In this document: positions 26,271 through 35,959 of the stretch, piece by piece | Layout: each line of letters starts with the position of its first letter | Position numbering within the stretch: position 1 is the first letter of the stretch | Source: Martinezella lusitana | GTDB taxonomy: Bacteria; Pseudomonadota; Alphaproteobacteria; Rhizobiales; Rhizobiaceae | Direction of reading: 5' to 3' | Assembly: GCF_014207095.1 (NCBI RefSeq) | Contig: NZ_JACHBG010000020.1 | Coordinates: 34,644-98,643 of the forward strand | DNA length: 64,000 nt | Position numbers and translations under genes: made by a program | Notes under the pieces: generated by a model | Database searches by the model: none | What the model was told of the DNA's origin: nothing | What the model saw: only the letters and a program-made list of their open reading frames with translations

Positions 26271-26490
26271 TTAGTCTCGCGCGCCTTCAAGGAGGCCGTC
26301 GTAGACGTCCATGAGCGCAGTGGTGATAGCCTGCCCGAGAGCATTGCCTGCTTGCCGGACTGCGTCTTCAGTTCCATCACGCGCAGCCTTTGGCGAGATC
26401 AAAACCCTGTTCGCCGACAATCTGCTTGGCAACTTCAATAGCCCAGATACCAAAGTCACCCCGGTTGTCGATCCCAATGCTTTCTTCCAT
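26271..26490 (-). pseudogene. Small unknown gene with one frameshift
   Basis: A frame starting at 26490 (MEESIGIDNRGDFGIWAIEV) has a purine-rich ribosome site (GGATAGGA) and stops after 37 residues at 26377. The adjacent frame then continues as GTEDAVRQAGNALGQAITTA and MDVYDGLLEGARD to 26271. Joined, they form a plausible protein of about 72 residues, so a one-base indel near 26385 seems to have broken it. Family not recognised. It is divergent from the nod-box operon. Confidence 0.4.
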
Positions 26491-26680
26491 TTTTCGTCCT
26501 ATCCATTTATGCAGAGCGCTTTACACCTCCATTCCCGAAATGGCCGGCACTGCTGGCCATCGCCATCCAGCACTATGATGATTCGAATAAGTGTGAGCAG
26601 TCTTTCTCACAGTGCAAGCGGACGCTCCGTTGTTGGCCCATTGAGTTCAATAAGGACTTTAGTCGCACTTATCGGATGCA

Positions 26681-26729
26681 ATCCATTCATCGCATGGATG
26701 CGCCACATCCAAATAATCGATTTTACGAA
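26681..26729 (+). promoter_or_regulatory. nod box
   Basis: Starts ATCCATTCATCGCATGGATG, then has an ATCCAAATAATCGATTTTACG core. It matches the nod box consensus in all main blocks (ATCCA, GATG, ATC-N-AAA-AATCGATTTTAC), with CCAATC weakened to GAATTA at the end. It lies about 250 bases before nodA, the usual distance, and is the NodD-binding promoter for nodA-hsnT-nodFE. Confidence 0.92.
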
Positions 26730-26981
26730 TTAAGCGTTATGATCCATTAAAAAGGAACATCGTTTGATTACTATCAAATACATTGATGGCTATCGCAAGC
26801 GGTTCGCGAATGGACAAGTATTTGGTTGCAAAGCCGAACAGTAAGGAACCCAGCGCCACGAGCGATCCTATGGGCATGAGGGCTACAGCCGGCGGCAGAC
26901 GAATGCCTTTTAGGCGCCCTCAACCCGGTGCCTTTCATCGCACAGCTGCTTCAAAAAACACTCGGAAGAGGAGATCTTTGC

Positions 26982-27572
26982 ATGTGCTCTCAAATGCGGT
27001 GGAGACTATGCTGGGAAAACGAGCTGGAACTCGCCGATCATGTCGAACTCGCCAAGTTCTTTCGAGCGACCTATGGACCAACCGGGGCCTTTAATGCAAA
27101 ACCATTCGAGGGAAGTCGAAGCTGGGCCGGAGCGAGACCCGAACTTCGCCTCATCGGCTATGACGTTGACGGGATCGCCGCTCATCTGGGACTGCTACGC
27201 CGCTTCATTAAAGTTGACGGAATAGACCTGCCGGTGGCTGAGTTGGGATTGTACGGGATACGCACCGATCTTGAAAGACTCGGAATAAGCCATTCAATCC
27301 GAGCCATGCTTCCAACACTCCAGGATCTCGCCGTTCCGTTTGCATTCGGCACGGTTCGGCCGGAGTTGCAAAGACATATCCGGAGGTTCGGCCGTTACGG
27401 TCCTGTGACGGTTTTTCCGCACGTTCGCGTGCGGTCCACCTTACAAGAGCCGCGCCTCGATAAGCCGCCCACACGCATCGATGACGCACTTGTCGTCGTT
27501 CTACCGATTGGACGATCAATGTCCGATTGGCCTTCTGGTTCGATGATCGATCGCAATGGACCGGAGCTATGA
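26982..27572 (+). CDS. nodA: Nod factor N-acyltransferase NodA
   Basis: 196 residues, exactly the usual NodA length from the ATG at 26982, which has GAAGAGGAG upstream. Clear family segments: RWRLCWENELELADHVELAK, FNAKPFEGSRSWAGARPELR, AELGLYGIRTDLERLGISHS and PIGRSMSDWPSGSMIDRNGP. NodA transfers the fatty acyl chain to the chitin-oligosaccharide backbone, and its specificity helps set host range. nodB and nodC do not follow. Instead hsnT, nodF and nodE do, as in the nodA2-hsnT-nodFE arrangement known from R. tropici CIAT 899. Differences from common NodA (for example ELQRHIRRFG and FPHVRVRSTLQEP) suggest a divergent copy. Confidence 0.96.
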   Translation: MCSQMRWRLCWENELELADHVELAKFFRATYGPTGAFNAKPFEGSRSWAGARPELRLIGYDVDGIAAHLGLLRRFIKVDGIDLPVAELGLYGIRTDLERLGISHSIRAMLPTLQDLAVPFAFGTVRPELQRHIRRFGRYGPVTVFPHVRVRSTLQEPRLDKPPTRIDDALVVVLPIGRSMSDWPSGSMIDRNGPEL

Positions 27573-27744
27573 CGCTTCTGGGTTGCCAATGCGCCGCATA
27601 CGTCGAGTGCACCTAGGCAGCAGCGCGTTCATGGTCAACATCAGAGTTGATCCAAGCGCGGGCTTGCTTGGGGAAACCTAAAAGCCACCCTGCGGCCAAA
27701 CGATCGCGAATCTAATTAGTAGAGAATTACATCAGGTCCCTCCA

Positions 27745-29670
27745 ATGCCGCGTGAAATTCGAACCGATATCCAAGCGTTGCGTGGCTTGGCTGTTTTGCT
27801 GGTCGTCCTCTATCATGCACGTATTGGGCCGTTTACAGCTGGCTATCTTGGCGTTGACGTATTTTTCGTAATTTCCGGCTTTCTGATCACCAAGCTGGTC
27901 CGGACGCAGCTTGAGCAATCGCGCTTCAGCTTTTCGGAGTTCTATTACCGACGTGCGAAGCGTCTATTGCCGGCGGCCTACATCGTCATTGCGCTTACGA
28001 CGGTCGCCTCGCCGTTTTTGCTTTCGGACGTGGGGCTGCAGGAGTTCCGCAATCAGGTCATAGGGGCCCTCACATTTTCCAGTAACATCGTTCCTTGGTA
28101 CCAAGTGGACTATTTCGGCCCCGCCGCCGAAACGATGCCCCTCCTGCATTTTTGGTCGCTCTCCGTCGAAGAACAGTACTACCTGCTGCTGCCTCTCTTC
28201 TTGGCTTTGGCGCCGAGGAGATGGTGGCTCATCGGAATAGCGGCGTTCCTTGTCGCTAGCCTTGCGCTATGTTTTTATCTGGTCGCCCAGAACCCATCTG
28301 CTGTGTTTTATCTTCTGCCGACCCGATCTTGGGAAATGTCCATTGGTTCACTTGGCGCATTGCTTCCAACGATGCCAGTGGTGTCTGCCGTGCTTGTGAA
28401 GTTACGTTTCCCAGCACTCGCGCTTCTCCTCCTTGCCCCGATGGGTTTCGCTCATCCAGTCGTGGATGCCGCTTTGATTTGCTTGGCAACTCTGACCTTC
28501 CTGCTTGCGCGCACCCGGGACAACATTGTCGTGCGAGGCATGGCGAGGATTGGCGACATCTCTTACTCGCTCTATTTGATCCACTGGCCCGTGCTTGTCT
28601 ATATGAGAGCTGTTTGGCTGGCGGAGCCTCCGGCGCTTGCGATCTATGCGGCCGTTGCTTTCTCATTTGTTGGAAGCTGGGCGCTTTACTCGTTCGTGGA
28701 GGAGCCATTCCGACGGGGGTACGTCATGTCTCGTCTCCGGCTGGTCTCAGGATTGGCGGCCGCATCGGTCCTTCTCGCCTTCTCGCCCTCCGTTGCCATA
28801 GCCACAACCGAGAACAAGTTTGATTTTGCCACCATCCGGCGGATCAACTACGGTCTCGCGAGAGCGTGTGATTTCAAACCCGGTCCGCCTCCTCAGGACG
28901 TCCCCAAGAGCTGCCAGACCACAAACAGACCAGAATTGCTGGTCTGGGGCGATTCATTTGCCATGGCGCTGGTTCCCGGCTTAGCCAAAACAATCGGCGA
29001 AGGCGGACTAGCTCAGCTCACAATGAGCGGATGCTTCCCGGCCATCGGCGTTGCTGCGGTTTCAAAGGAGTTAGCGTCACCCTTTTCTCGTGCCTTCGGC
29101 GAGGATTGCATTGACTTCAATGACCGTGTTTTGGCCGTTTTGAAAAATCGGCCGGAGATCAGTACGGTGGCTATTTCAAGCCCTTTCGATACGCCTGTAT
29201 CGAATGAATATATGGTGCTTAAGAGGAACGGTGAGACTTTCACCGATGCCAAGGTCTCGCAATATATAACCATTGAGGGGATTAAGGCCCTCGTCGAAGG
29301 TGTTCGCGCGTTAGGCAAGCGCGTGGTTGTGGTTGCTCCTCCGCCAGTCGGAAACTTCGACATTGGCGATTGCCTGGAGAGGAAGGCGAGGGGAAGCATT
29401 ATGCTTGGGCGCTACAGCGACTGCAAAATAGATGTCAGTGAATACCGTCGCAGACGCGCCCGTACCCTCGAGCTGTTAAACGAAGTGGCGCTCAAGGCCG
29501 ACGTAGAAGTCGTTTCCTACCACGACTTTCTCTGCGACGGCACAACATGCAAAACCGAGATTGACGGCAAATTCCTTTACCGAGATAGCGGTCACCTTTC
29601 CTATGAAGGATCTGAGATCATCGCTCGCCAGACAAATCTTGCTGAGAGGCTGATCAGGGCCGCTCGTTAG
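27745..29670 (+). CDS. hsnT: OafA/YrhL-type acyltransferase with C-terminal SGNH domain
   Basis: 641 residues. The N-terminal ~350 residues form a multi-pass acyltransferase-3 domain: DIQALRGLAVLLVVLYHARI, GYLGVDVFFVISGFLITKL, FYYRRAKRLLPAAY and HFWSLSVEEQYYLLLP. The C-terminal part is an SGNH-hydrolase-like domain (VWGDSFAMAL, later YRDSGHLSYEG). Such proteins O-acetylate polysaccharides. The position between nodA and nodF matches hsnT of R. tropici, which supports a role in Nod factor decoration. The symbol rests on synteny remembered from that strain. Confidence 0.8.
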   Translation: MPREIRTDIQALRGLAVLLVVLYHARIGPFTAGYLGVDVFFVISGFLITKLVRTQLEQSRFSFSEFYYRRAKRLLPAAYIVIALTTVASPFLLSDVGLQEFRNQVIGALTFSSNIVPWYQVDYFGPAAETMPLLHFWSLSVEEQYYLLLPLFLALAPRRWWLIGIAAFLVASLALCFYLVAQNPSAVFYLLPTRSWEMSIGSLGALLPTMPVVSAVLVKLRFPALALLLLAPMGFAHPVVDAALICLATLTFLLARTRDNIVVRGMARIGDISYSLYLIHWPVLVYMRAVWLAEPPALAIYAAVAFSFVGSWALYSFVEEPFRRGYVMSRLRLVSGLAAASVLLAFSPSVAIATTENKFDFATIRRINYGLARACDFKPGPPPQDVPKSCQTTNRPELLVWGDSFAMALVPGLAKTIGEGGLAQLTMSGCFPAIGVAAVSKELASPFSRAFGEDCIDFNDRVLAVLKNRPEISTVAISSPFDTPVSNEYMVLKRNGETFTDAKVSQYITIEGIKALVEGVRALGKRVVVVAPPPVGNFDIGDCLERKARGSIMLGRYSDCKIDVSEYRRRRARTLELLNEVALKADVEVVSYHDFLCDGTTCKTEIDGKFLYRDSGHLSYEGSEIIARQTNLAERLIRAAR

Positions 29671-29765
29671 AGCGTGTTTGGCCAATGCACTCCTTCCATT
29701 TCGAGGGAAGAGGCAGGCGCCCTGGTGCCACCTATGCGTCGTAACAAAAATCGATAGGAGACAAT

Positions 29766-30047
29766 ATGCCAGATCAAATCGCAGATAACGTCATCGCCAT
29801 GATCAAGAAAAACGCTGCTGCGCACGGCACCGACAAAGATCCCTCCTTGAGCGACGACGAAATAACGACTGAGACCGAACTGAGCTCGCTCGATATCGAT
29901 TCGATAACACTGGCGGATATCCTCTGGGATCTAGAGCAAGCCTATGACATCGGCATCGAGTTTAACACCGCCGAAGCTTGGGCAAATCTTAAAAGTGTTG
30001 GCGATCTCATTGAAGCCGTCCGCGCTTTGATAGCAAGGGAGGCTTGA
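29766..30047 (+). CDS. nodF: Nodulation acyl carrier protein NodF
   Basis: 93 residues. Specialised acyl carrier protein with the phosphopantetheine attachment serine in LSSLDIDSITLADILWDLE. AGGAG lies before the ATG. Its stop is directly followed by the nodE ATG. With NodE it makes the polyunsaturated or modified acyl chain that NodA attaches. Ordinary ACPs differ strongly in sequence, so this is a secure NodF call given the context. Confidence 0.94.
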   Translation: MPDQIADNVIAMIKKNAAAHGTDKDPSLSDDEITTETELSSLDIDSITLADILWDLEQAYDIGIEFNTAEAWANLKSVGDLIEAVRALIAREA

Positions 30048-31256
30048 ATGGACAGGCGCGTCGTTATCACTGGAATAGGCGGCCTATGCGGGCTCGGAAC
30101 CAACCACGCCTCCATCTGGGACGCAATGCGCGAAGGGCGTTCAGCTATCGGCCCAATTGCCAATTCAGAACTTCACGAGTTGAAGGGCATGATCGGCGCC
30201 GAGATCAAGACGCTACCGGAGCATGGCCTAAATTCGAAGCAATCCAATTCAATGGACCGCTTCAGCTTGCTTGCCGTGATTGCCGCACGCGAAGCCGCAA
30301 GACATGCCGAACTCTCCATCGACGAAGGAAATACCTATCGCATCGGTGCGACAGTAGGTGTCGGCGTCTGCGGCTGGGAAGCGGTCGAAGCAAACTATCG
30401 TGCTCTTCTTTTAGATGGCGCTCGCCGGGCTGCCATCCTTACTGCACCCAAGGTTATGCCGAGTGCTGCCGCCGCTCACGTCAGCATGAGCCTTGGCTTG
30501 AGGGGGCCGGTTTTCGGCGTCACGTCAGCCTGTGCCTCGGCCAACCATGCCATCGCCTCGGCGGTGGATCAGATTAGACCTGGCCGCGCCGACGTCATGC
30601 TTGCTGGCGGCAGCGATGCCCCGCTTGTGTGGGGCGTGCTGAAGTCTTGGGAAGCACTGCGTATACTTGCACCCGATACCTGCCGCCCCTTCTCGGCCGA
30701 CAGAAGAGGCGTGGTATTAGGCGAGGGTGCGGCCATCGCGGTATTGGAAAGCTATCAACATGCCGCACGGCGCGGTGCCCCAATTCTTGCTGAAATCGCC
30801 GGCGCTGGTCATTCCGCCGATGCGTTCGACATCGTTGCGCCTTCCGTCGAAGGGCCAGTGGCAGCGATGCGAGCCTGCCTTTTAGATGCTGAGCTGAATG
30901 CTGAGGACGTGGATTATGTAAATGCGCATGGCACTGGTACCAGAGCCAACGATCAGATCGAAACTGAAGCGATCAAACGTGTCTTCCGGCATCATGCCCA
31001 CTCAATGTCCGTCTCTTCAACCAAATCCGTGCATGGGCATTGCCTCGGCGCGTCGAGCGCGCTCGAGATGATCGCCTGTGTGATGGCTCTGCGCGAGGGC
31101 GTCGTGCCGCCGACCGCCAATCACCGCGAGCCGGATCCCGCTTGCGATCTCGACTTTACTCCCAATGTGCCGCGCGAGCGGAAGGTACACGTAGCGCTGA
31201 GCAACGCCTTCGCCATGGGTGGCACGAATGCCGTCGTGGCATTCAAGCGGGTATAG
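30048..31256 (+). CDS. nodE: Nodulation beta-ketoacyl synthase NodE
   Basis: 402 residues of the FabF-like condensing-enzyme fold. Catalytic residues are visible: cysteine in SACASANHAIAS, first histidine in VNAHGTGTRANDQIE, second in SVHGHCLGASSALEM. The glycine-rich end is NAFAMGGTNAVVAFK. Starts on the base after nodF, so they are translated together. NodE sets the structure of the Nod factor fatty acid and hence host specificity. Confidence 0.95.
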   Translation: MDRRVVITGIGGLCGLGTNHASIWDAMREGRSAIGPIANSELHELKGMIGAEIKTLPEHGLNSKQSNSMDRFSLLAVIAAREAARHAELSIDEGNTYRIGATVGVGVCGWEAVEANYRALLLDGARRAAILTAPKVMPSAAAAHVSMSLGLRGPVFGVTSACASANHAIASAVDQIRPGRADVMLAGGSDAPLVWGVLKSWEALRILAPDTCRPFSADRRGVVLGEGAAIAVLESYQHAARRGAPILAEIAGAGHSADAFDIVAPSVEGPVAAMRACLLDAELNAEDVDYVNAHGTGTRANDQIETEAIKRVFRHHAHSMSVSSTKSVHGHCLGASSALEMIACVMALREGVVPPTANHREPDPACDLDFTPNVPRERKVHVALSNAFAMGGTNAVVAFKRV

Positions 31257-31430
31257 AACCGGGCGTTTTCCTCGCCTTGCCTGTTAATGATTCCGTGCTG
31301 AACGTCGGATCTTAGTCGTCTTGGCGCGAGCTGTGCCAGTGGCTCTCTGACTTGGATGATGTTGTCTGCTGGCGCCCGTGAGGTTTGGCCGATCATCGGC
31401 GCGTCGATCATGAAGGACGAGAGGTAGTCA

Positions 31431-32870
31431 ATGAATGTAGCACCACGGAACTCCGTAGATTCTCATCGAAAAGAGGATGATCATCTTGCACGTCATCTGT
31501 CCAACCGGCACCTCCAGCTTATAGCCATCGGAGGCGCAATTGGAACCGGTCTTTTCATGGGATCAGGAAAGACCATTTCGCTCGCCGGGCCCTCGATTTT
31601 GCTCGTCTATGCGATCATCGGCTTCATGCTGTTCTTCGTCATGCGTGCGCTTGGAGAAATCCTGCTATCCAATCCGGACTATCGTTCGTTTGCGGATTTC
31701 GCCGGGGATTATCTCGGCCCCTGGGCGCAATTTTTCACCGGCTGGACCTACTGGCTCTCCTGGATTGTGACCGGGGTGGCCGACGTCGTGGCCGTCTCCA
31801 GCTACGTGTCATTTTGGATCCCAGATATGGCGCTCTGGATACCGGCGCTTGGTCTTATATTCACGCTTCTCGCCCTCAACCTGCCGACCGTACGCAATTT
31901 CGGTGAAATCGAATTCTGGTTTGCGCTCATCAAGATCGTCACCATCGTGTCGCTTATCGTTACCGGTGCTTACATGCTTTCCACAGGCCTCACACTGCCC
32001 GATGGAAGCAGGGCATCGGTCTCGCATCTATGGCTGCATGGCGGCTTCTTTCCGAACGGCTTCCACGGCTTCGTTGCCGGTTTCCAAATTGCTGTGTTTG
32101 CCTTTGCGGGTATCGAACTCGTTGGAATGACCGCGGCAGAGACCAAAGACTCGACCCGCAACCTGCCGAAGGCAATCAACTCGATTCCGGTCCGTGTGGC
32201 ACTCTTCTATCTCGGTGCCCTGTTCGTCATCCTCACGGTCATTCCATGGAATCAAGTCGATCCGAATTCGAGCCCCTTTGTCGCTATGTTTTCGCTTGCC
32301 GGCCTCGGTATTGCCGCCCATGTGGTGAATTTCGTCGTACTGACCTCGGCGGCATCAAGTGCCAACTCAGGCATATATTCAACATCGCGCATGGTCTACG
32401 GACTTGCGACCCTCCGGCTGGCGCCGGGCTTATTCGGCAAGTTGAACCGAAGGAAGGTCCCGGTAAATGCCTTGTTCTTCTCGTGCGTCTTTCTGCTGGC
32501 GGGGATCGGCCTGCTTTATTCCGGAGACAATGTCATCGAGGCTTTCACGATCGTCACGACGGTTTCTGCAGTGCTTATCATCTTTATTTGGTCGATCATC
32601 CTTGCATCTTACCTGCAATATCGCCGCAAGCGGCCTGACTTACACGAAAAATCGACCTTCAAAATGCCCGGCGGACGTGCCGCTGTCGCGATGGTCTTCG
32701 GCTTCTTCACCTTTATCTTGTGGGCTTTGGCGCAGAAGCCGGACACGGCTATCGCCTTGAAGGTTACGCCGCTGTGGTTCGTATTGCTCGCAATCGCCTA
32801 TGTAGTAGTCAAAAAGGCACGGCGCTCGCGATTGCCCGGCGAGGGCGTAAATGGTCTTGATCAAATATGA
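31431..32870 (+). CDS. Amino-acid permease of the APC family, CycA-like
   Basis: 479 residues with about 12 membrane helices. The N-terminal signature HLSNRHLQLIAIGGAIGTGL and FMGSGKTISLAGPS is characteristic of amino-acid permeases of the D-serine/D-alanine/glycine (CycA) and aromatic-amino-acid group. GIELVGMTAAETKDSTRNLP in the middle agrees. A ribosome site (GAGAGG) precedes the ATG. It lies 175 bases after nodE on the same strand without a clear terminator, so it might be expressed with the nod operon. Substrate is inferred only. Confidence 0.85.
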   Translation: MNVAPRNSVDSHRKEDDHLARHLSNRHLQLIAIGGAIGTGLFMGSGKTISLAGPSILLVYAIIGFMLFFVMRALGEILLSNPDYRSFADFAGDYLGPWAQFFTGWTYWLSWIVTGVADVVAVSSYVSFWIPDMALWIPALGLIFTLLALNLPTVRNFGEIEFWFALIKIVTIVSLIVTGAYMLSTGLTLPDGSRASVSHLWLHGGFFPNGFHGFVAGFQIAVFAFAGIELVGMTAAETKDSTRNLPKAINSIPVRVALFYLGALFVILTVIPWNQVDPNSSPFVAMFSLAGLGIAAHVVNFVVLTSAASSANSGIYSTSRMVYGLATLRLAPGLFGKLNRRKVPVNALFFSCVFLLAGIGLLYSGDNVIEAFTIVTTVSAVLIIFIWSIILASYLQYRRKRPDLHEKSTFKMPGGRAAVAMVFGFFTFILWALAQKPDTAIALKVTPLWFVLLAIAYVVVKKARRSRLPGEGVNGLDQI

Positions 32871-33335
32871 TGAAGAGTTTCCGCCGGATAAGAAGCTGCG
32901 AGACGCCAGTGCGCCATGCTGCCGATGCGTCGTCCCCTGATCGCCTTTTCCGAAGACCTGCTCGTGTAACTCAAGAAAGTGGCAGATGCGCCACCGGGTT
33001 CCTGGTTCGTATTGGCGAGTTTGTAGGAAGAACCACGAATTGTCAGAAACACCACACGGCCGGCTGCCAATCAAGCACCGGAGCTGTTCCTTCGCTATCT
33101 TGCAAAGGCTCAAAAACGAACCGCGGGCCGGCCTAACAATGCGACGTTCAGCACGCCATTTCGAAGCCAGACACGACGGTCGCTCCTTTTAAGCTGGCCA
33201 GCGGACGGACCTCAAAATCTAAGGAGAAACATGCAAGGTTCTCTAAATTATAATTTGCGAGGCGGTTGATCACGGCAGAAGGTCCGGATGGCTGAGAATG
33301 TCTTCGCCCATCCGCTGTTCAGCAGTCCCTGCCAC
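32871..33335. other. No gene seen
   Basis: 465 bases between convergent genes. A minus-strand frame around 32861-33070 looks partly protein-like but has no recognised family or ribosome site. Confidence 0.4.
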
Positions 33336-34877
33336 TTATCCTGTCGGGTCGGCGGTCTCGGCGGTCAATCGCTTGAAGATTGGCACCAGCCGCGGATGGC
33401 GGCCGGCGGGTGGATGCTGAATATCGACCGTGCGACCTAATTTTTTCTGCCGCTTAAGCCAGTCGCGTAAGGTCTCTGCGCAGATATGGTCCACATAGTG
33501 CAAATCGCTGCTGGCGATCCGGACTGTGCAACCAGCTGGAAGCGATTCCAAAGTATTAAGGAGCGCGGGAACATCCCTGCAAGTCGCAACGCCACCAAGC
33601 GTCAGATGAACCGTCTCAGCATCTTCCATTCGATCGATAGCAAGCTTGCGCCGCAGATAAGGAAGGATCTCGAAAATCGAGAGCGTCAAACCTAGAGCAA
33701 CACCCACGAGCAGGTCTTGCAGTACGACCATCGCAACAGTCGCAATCCAGATGCCCACGGGAAGCCAACCATGATGATCGAAGAGATCGCGCACGTGATG
33801 AAGGCTGATCAGCCGCCAACCCGTCACGAGCAGTATTGCGGCCAGGGCCGTCAGCGGCACCATGGAAAGCAATTGCGGCAGCAACACCGTAAGGCCAAGA
33901 ATCCAGACGCCATGCAGGACAGCCGATGCCCGTGTACGCGCCCCGGCTTGGATATTTGCCGAGGAGCGTACGATAACACCAGTGATCGGCAGACCACCGA
34001 GCAGTCCGCAGAGCCCGTTGCCAATACCTTGTGCAAAAAGCTCCTTGTTGAAGCGTGTGCTGGCGCCGTCATGCATCCGGTCGACAGCCGCAGACGACAG
34101 CAATGATTCCGCACTGGCGATGACCGCAATCACCAGCGATGTGACGACGATTCCAGGCTGAGCCATATTCGCGAAACTTTCCACTGTCGGCAATGAAATG
34201 CTGTTTGCTAGAGATGCAGGAACCTCGACCCTGGCAATCGGTAGCCGCAATGCAGCCGTTAATGTAGTTCCGATGGCAACGCCTACCAGCGCACTCGGGA
34301 CCAGCCTCAGCCGGTTGGGCCTGAATTTTTCCCAGCCGATCATCGCGAGCAAGGAAATCAGCCCTATAAGCAAGTCGACGGATTCGCTCGTCATGCCGCC
34401 TCCCCAAAGATGTCCGAATGTTCGTTCCATCGCCACGACGTTTTCAATGCCCCCCGCAGCCGGTTTGGCCCCCATCAAAACGTGTATTTGTCCGAGGATG
34501 ATCAGAATGCCGATACCGGCGAGCATACCGTGAACGACAGCGGGCGAGATTGCCCGAAACCATGATCCGATCTTCAGGAACGCGGCAAGGATCTGCAAAA
34601 GCCCAGCAACGATCAGGACCGGCCCGAGCATGGCCACTCCATATTGTTCGACAAAGCCGAAGACGATGACCGCCAGACCAGCGGCAGGGCCCGATACTTG
34701 CAGGGGCGAACCCGCCAGCAAGCCCACGACAATGCCGCCGACGATGCCTGATATCAGGCCCATGGCAACAGGCACGCCAGAGGCAACTGCAATTCCAAGG
34801 CAAAGCGGGATAGCAACGAAAAAGACGACAAGCGACGAGGCGAAATCGCGCGAAAAAGCGAAGCTGTTATTGGTCAT
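33336..34877 (-). CDS. SulP-family anion transporter, probable bicarbonate uptake
   Basis: About 513 residues from the ATG at 34877. The N-terminal transporter domain is typical SulP: FFVAIPLCLGIAVASGVPVA and LLAGSPLQVSGPAAGLAVIV, with LPITGVIVRSSANIQAGART in the middle. A short STAS-like domain forms the C-terminus (TVRIASSDLHYVDHICAETL). The gene begins four bases after the carbonic anhydrase stop. That pairing is common for bicarbonate transporters, so bicarbonate is a more likely substrate than sulfate. This is inferred from context. Confidence 0.88.
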   Translation of the reverse strand: MTNNSFAFSRDFASSLVVFFVAIPLCLGIAVASGVPVAMGLISGIVGGIVVGLLAGSPLQVSGPAAGLAVIVFGFVEQYGVAMLGPVLIVAGLLQILAAFLKIGSWFRAISPAVVHGMLAGIGILIILGQIHVLMGAKPAAGGIENVVAMERTFGHLWGGGMTSESVDLLIGLISLLAMIGWEKFRPNRLRLVPSALVGVAIGTTLTAALRLPIARVEVPASLANSISLPTVESFANMAQPGIVVTSLVIAVIASAESLLSSAAVDRMHDGASTRFNKELFAQGIGNGLCGLLGGLPITGVIVRSSANIQAGARTRASAVLHGVWILGLTVLLPQLLSMVPLTALAAILLVTGWRLISLHHVRDLFDHHGWLPVGIWIATVAMVVLQDLLVGVALGLTLSIFEILPYLRRKLAIDRMEDAETVHLTLGGVATCRDVPALLNTLESLPAGCTVRIASSDLHYVDHICAETLRDWLKRQKKLGRTVDIQHPPAGRHPRLVPIFKRLTAETADPTG

Positions 34878-34881
34878 GGCA

Positions 34882-35574
34882 CTACTCCGCTGCAACTGCG
34901 GCTAGGACTTGCGGCCGATCGCGACCGGTAACGGCGACCGGTAACGGCCCGTCCTCGCGTATCTTTGTGAAGCGGGCGGCCGACCCGTCGTAAACCTCCA
35001 CCTCTCCCGTTTCGATATCGAAAAACCACCCGTGCAGCGTCATGTCATTGGTCGCAAGCCTTGCTGCAACGGAAGGATGTGTGCGCAGGTGGTCAAGCTG
35101 AACAATGACGTTCTCCATAGCGATAGCGCGGACCTTTTGACGTTCGGAAAGGTCGGCCGGATAGGCTTGGCAAACGATCGAATGCGCAGCGTAACCATGC
35201 TTTAGCCAAGCGGCGACGTTGGGCATGGACTTTAGCAATTCGGGACGGCAGAGCCCTTTCATCGCGCCACAATCGGAATGGCCACAAACGATGATGTCTC
35301 GAACCGCGAGAGCTACGACGGCATATTCTATTGCTGACGAAACGCCACCGTTTGCGGTTGAAAATGGTGGAACGATATTTCCGGCATTGCGGCATACGAA
35401 CAGCTCACCTGGTCCTGACTGGGTAATGGTTTCGGGCAAGACTCGACTGTCGGCGCACGAAATCATCAAGGCGTGCGGCTGCTGTCCCTCTTGCGCAAGC
35501 TTGCGGTAAAGTGCCTGGTAGTTCGGGAACACGGCACCGCGGAAGTTCGAGATTCCTTTTAGTAGATCACCCAT
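34882..35574 (-). CDS. Beta-class carbonic anhydrase
   Basis: 230 residues. Zinc ligands and partner residues of the beta class are visible: SCADSRVLPE (Cys, with the Asp-Arg pair) and CGHSDCGAMKG (His and Cys). The enzyme interconverts CO2 and bicarbonate. It is followed closely by a SulP transporter, suggesting a bicarbonate-supply pair for carboxylations or for pH control. No signal peptide, so cytoplasmic. Confidence 0.93.
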   Translation of the reverse strand: MGDLLKGISNFRGAVFPNYQALYRKLAQEGQQPHALMISCADSRVLPETITQSGPGELFVCRNAGNIVPPFSTANGGVSSAIEYAVVALAVRDIIVCGHSDCGAMKGLCRPELLKSMPNVAAWLKHGYAAHSIVCQAYPADLSERQKVRAIAMENVIVQLDHLRTHPSVAARLATNDMTLHGWFFDIETGEVEVYDGSAARFTKIREDGPLPVAVTGRDRPQVLAAVAAE

Positions 35575-35959
35575 AGCAAGTCCTCATTGTCGGGGTGGAT
35601 GGAAGCAGGGCGCGCGCGATCGTCGGAATCCGCAATCATTTCGCAACTGCGAGATGGAAGTGTGATACGCAAAGAGGATGCCAAGACGTCGATCGCCTCG
35701 TTTATTTCGCACTAATACGAGCATGCTCAGTCATTGACGACAGCTTGTCGCTGTAGTCATTCCAGACATCCAGTGAGCGCGAGCGCTTGATCGTAGGTCC
35801 CCAGATCAATGTGATGCTGCAATGCAAAATTTTAGAACTTCATAGTTCCTTGCTTGCTCGGATTGAGGCGCAATGCCGAGTCTGGGAGCCATGGTTCTAC
35901 GCCCGCTCGTAAGAATAACGACGAGTAGGGGCGCGCGACTACGGACCAGCACCGCAGTA
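35575..35959. other. No gene seen
   Basis: 385 bases between the carbonic anhydrase start and the end of the broken MFS gene. It should hold the anhydrase promoter, but no FixK, NifA or nod box was recognised. Confidence 0.4.
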
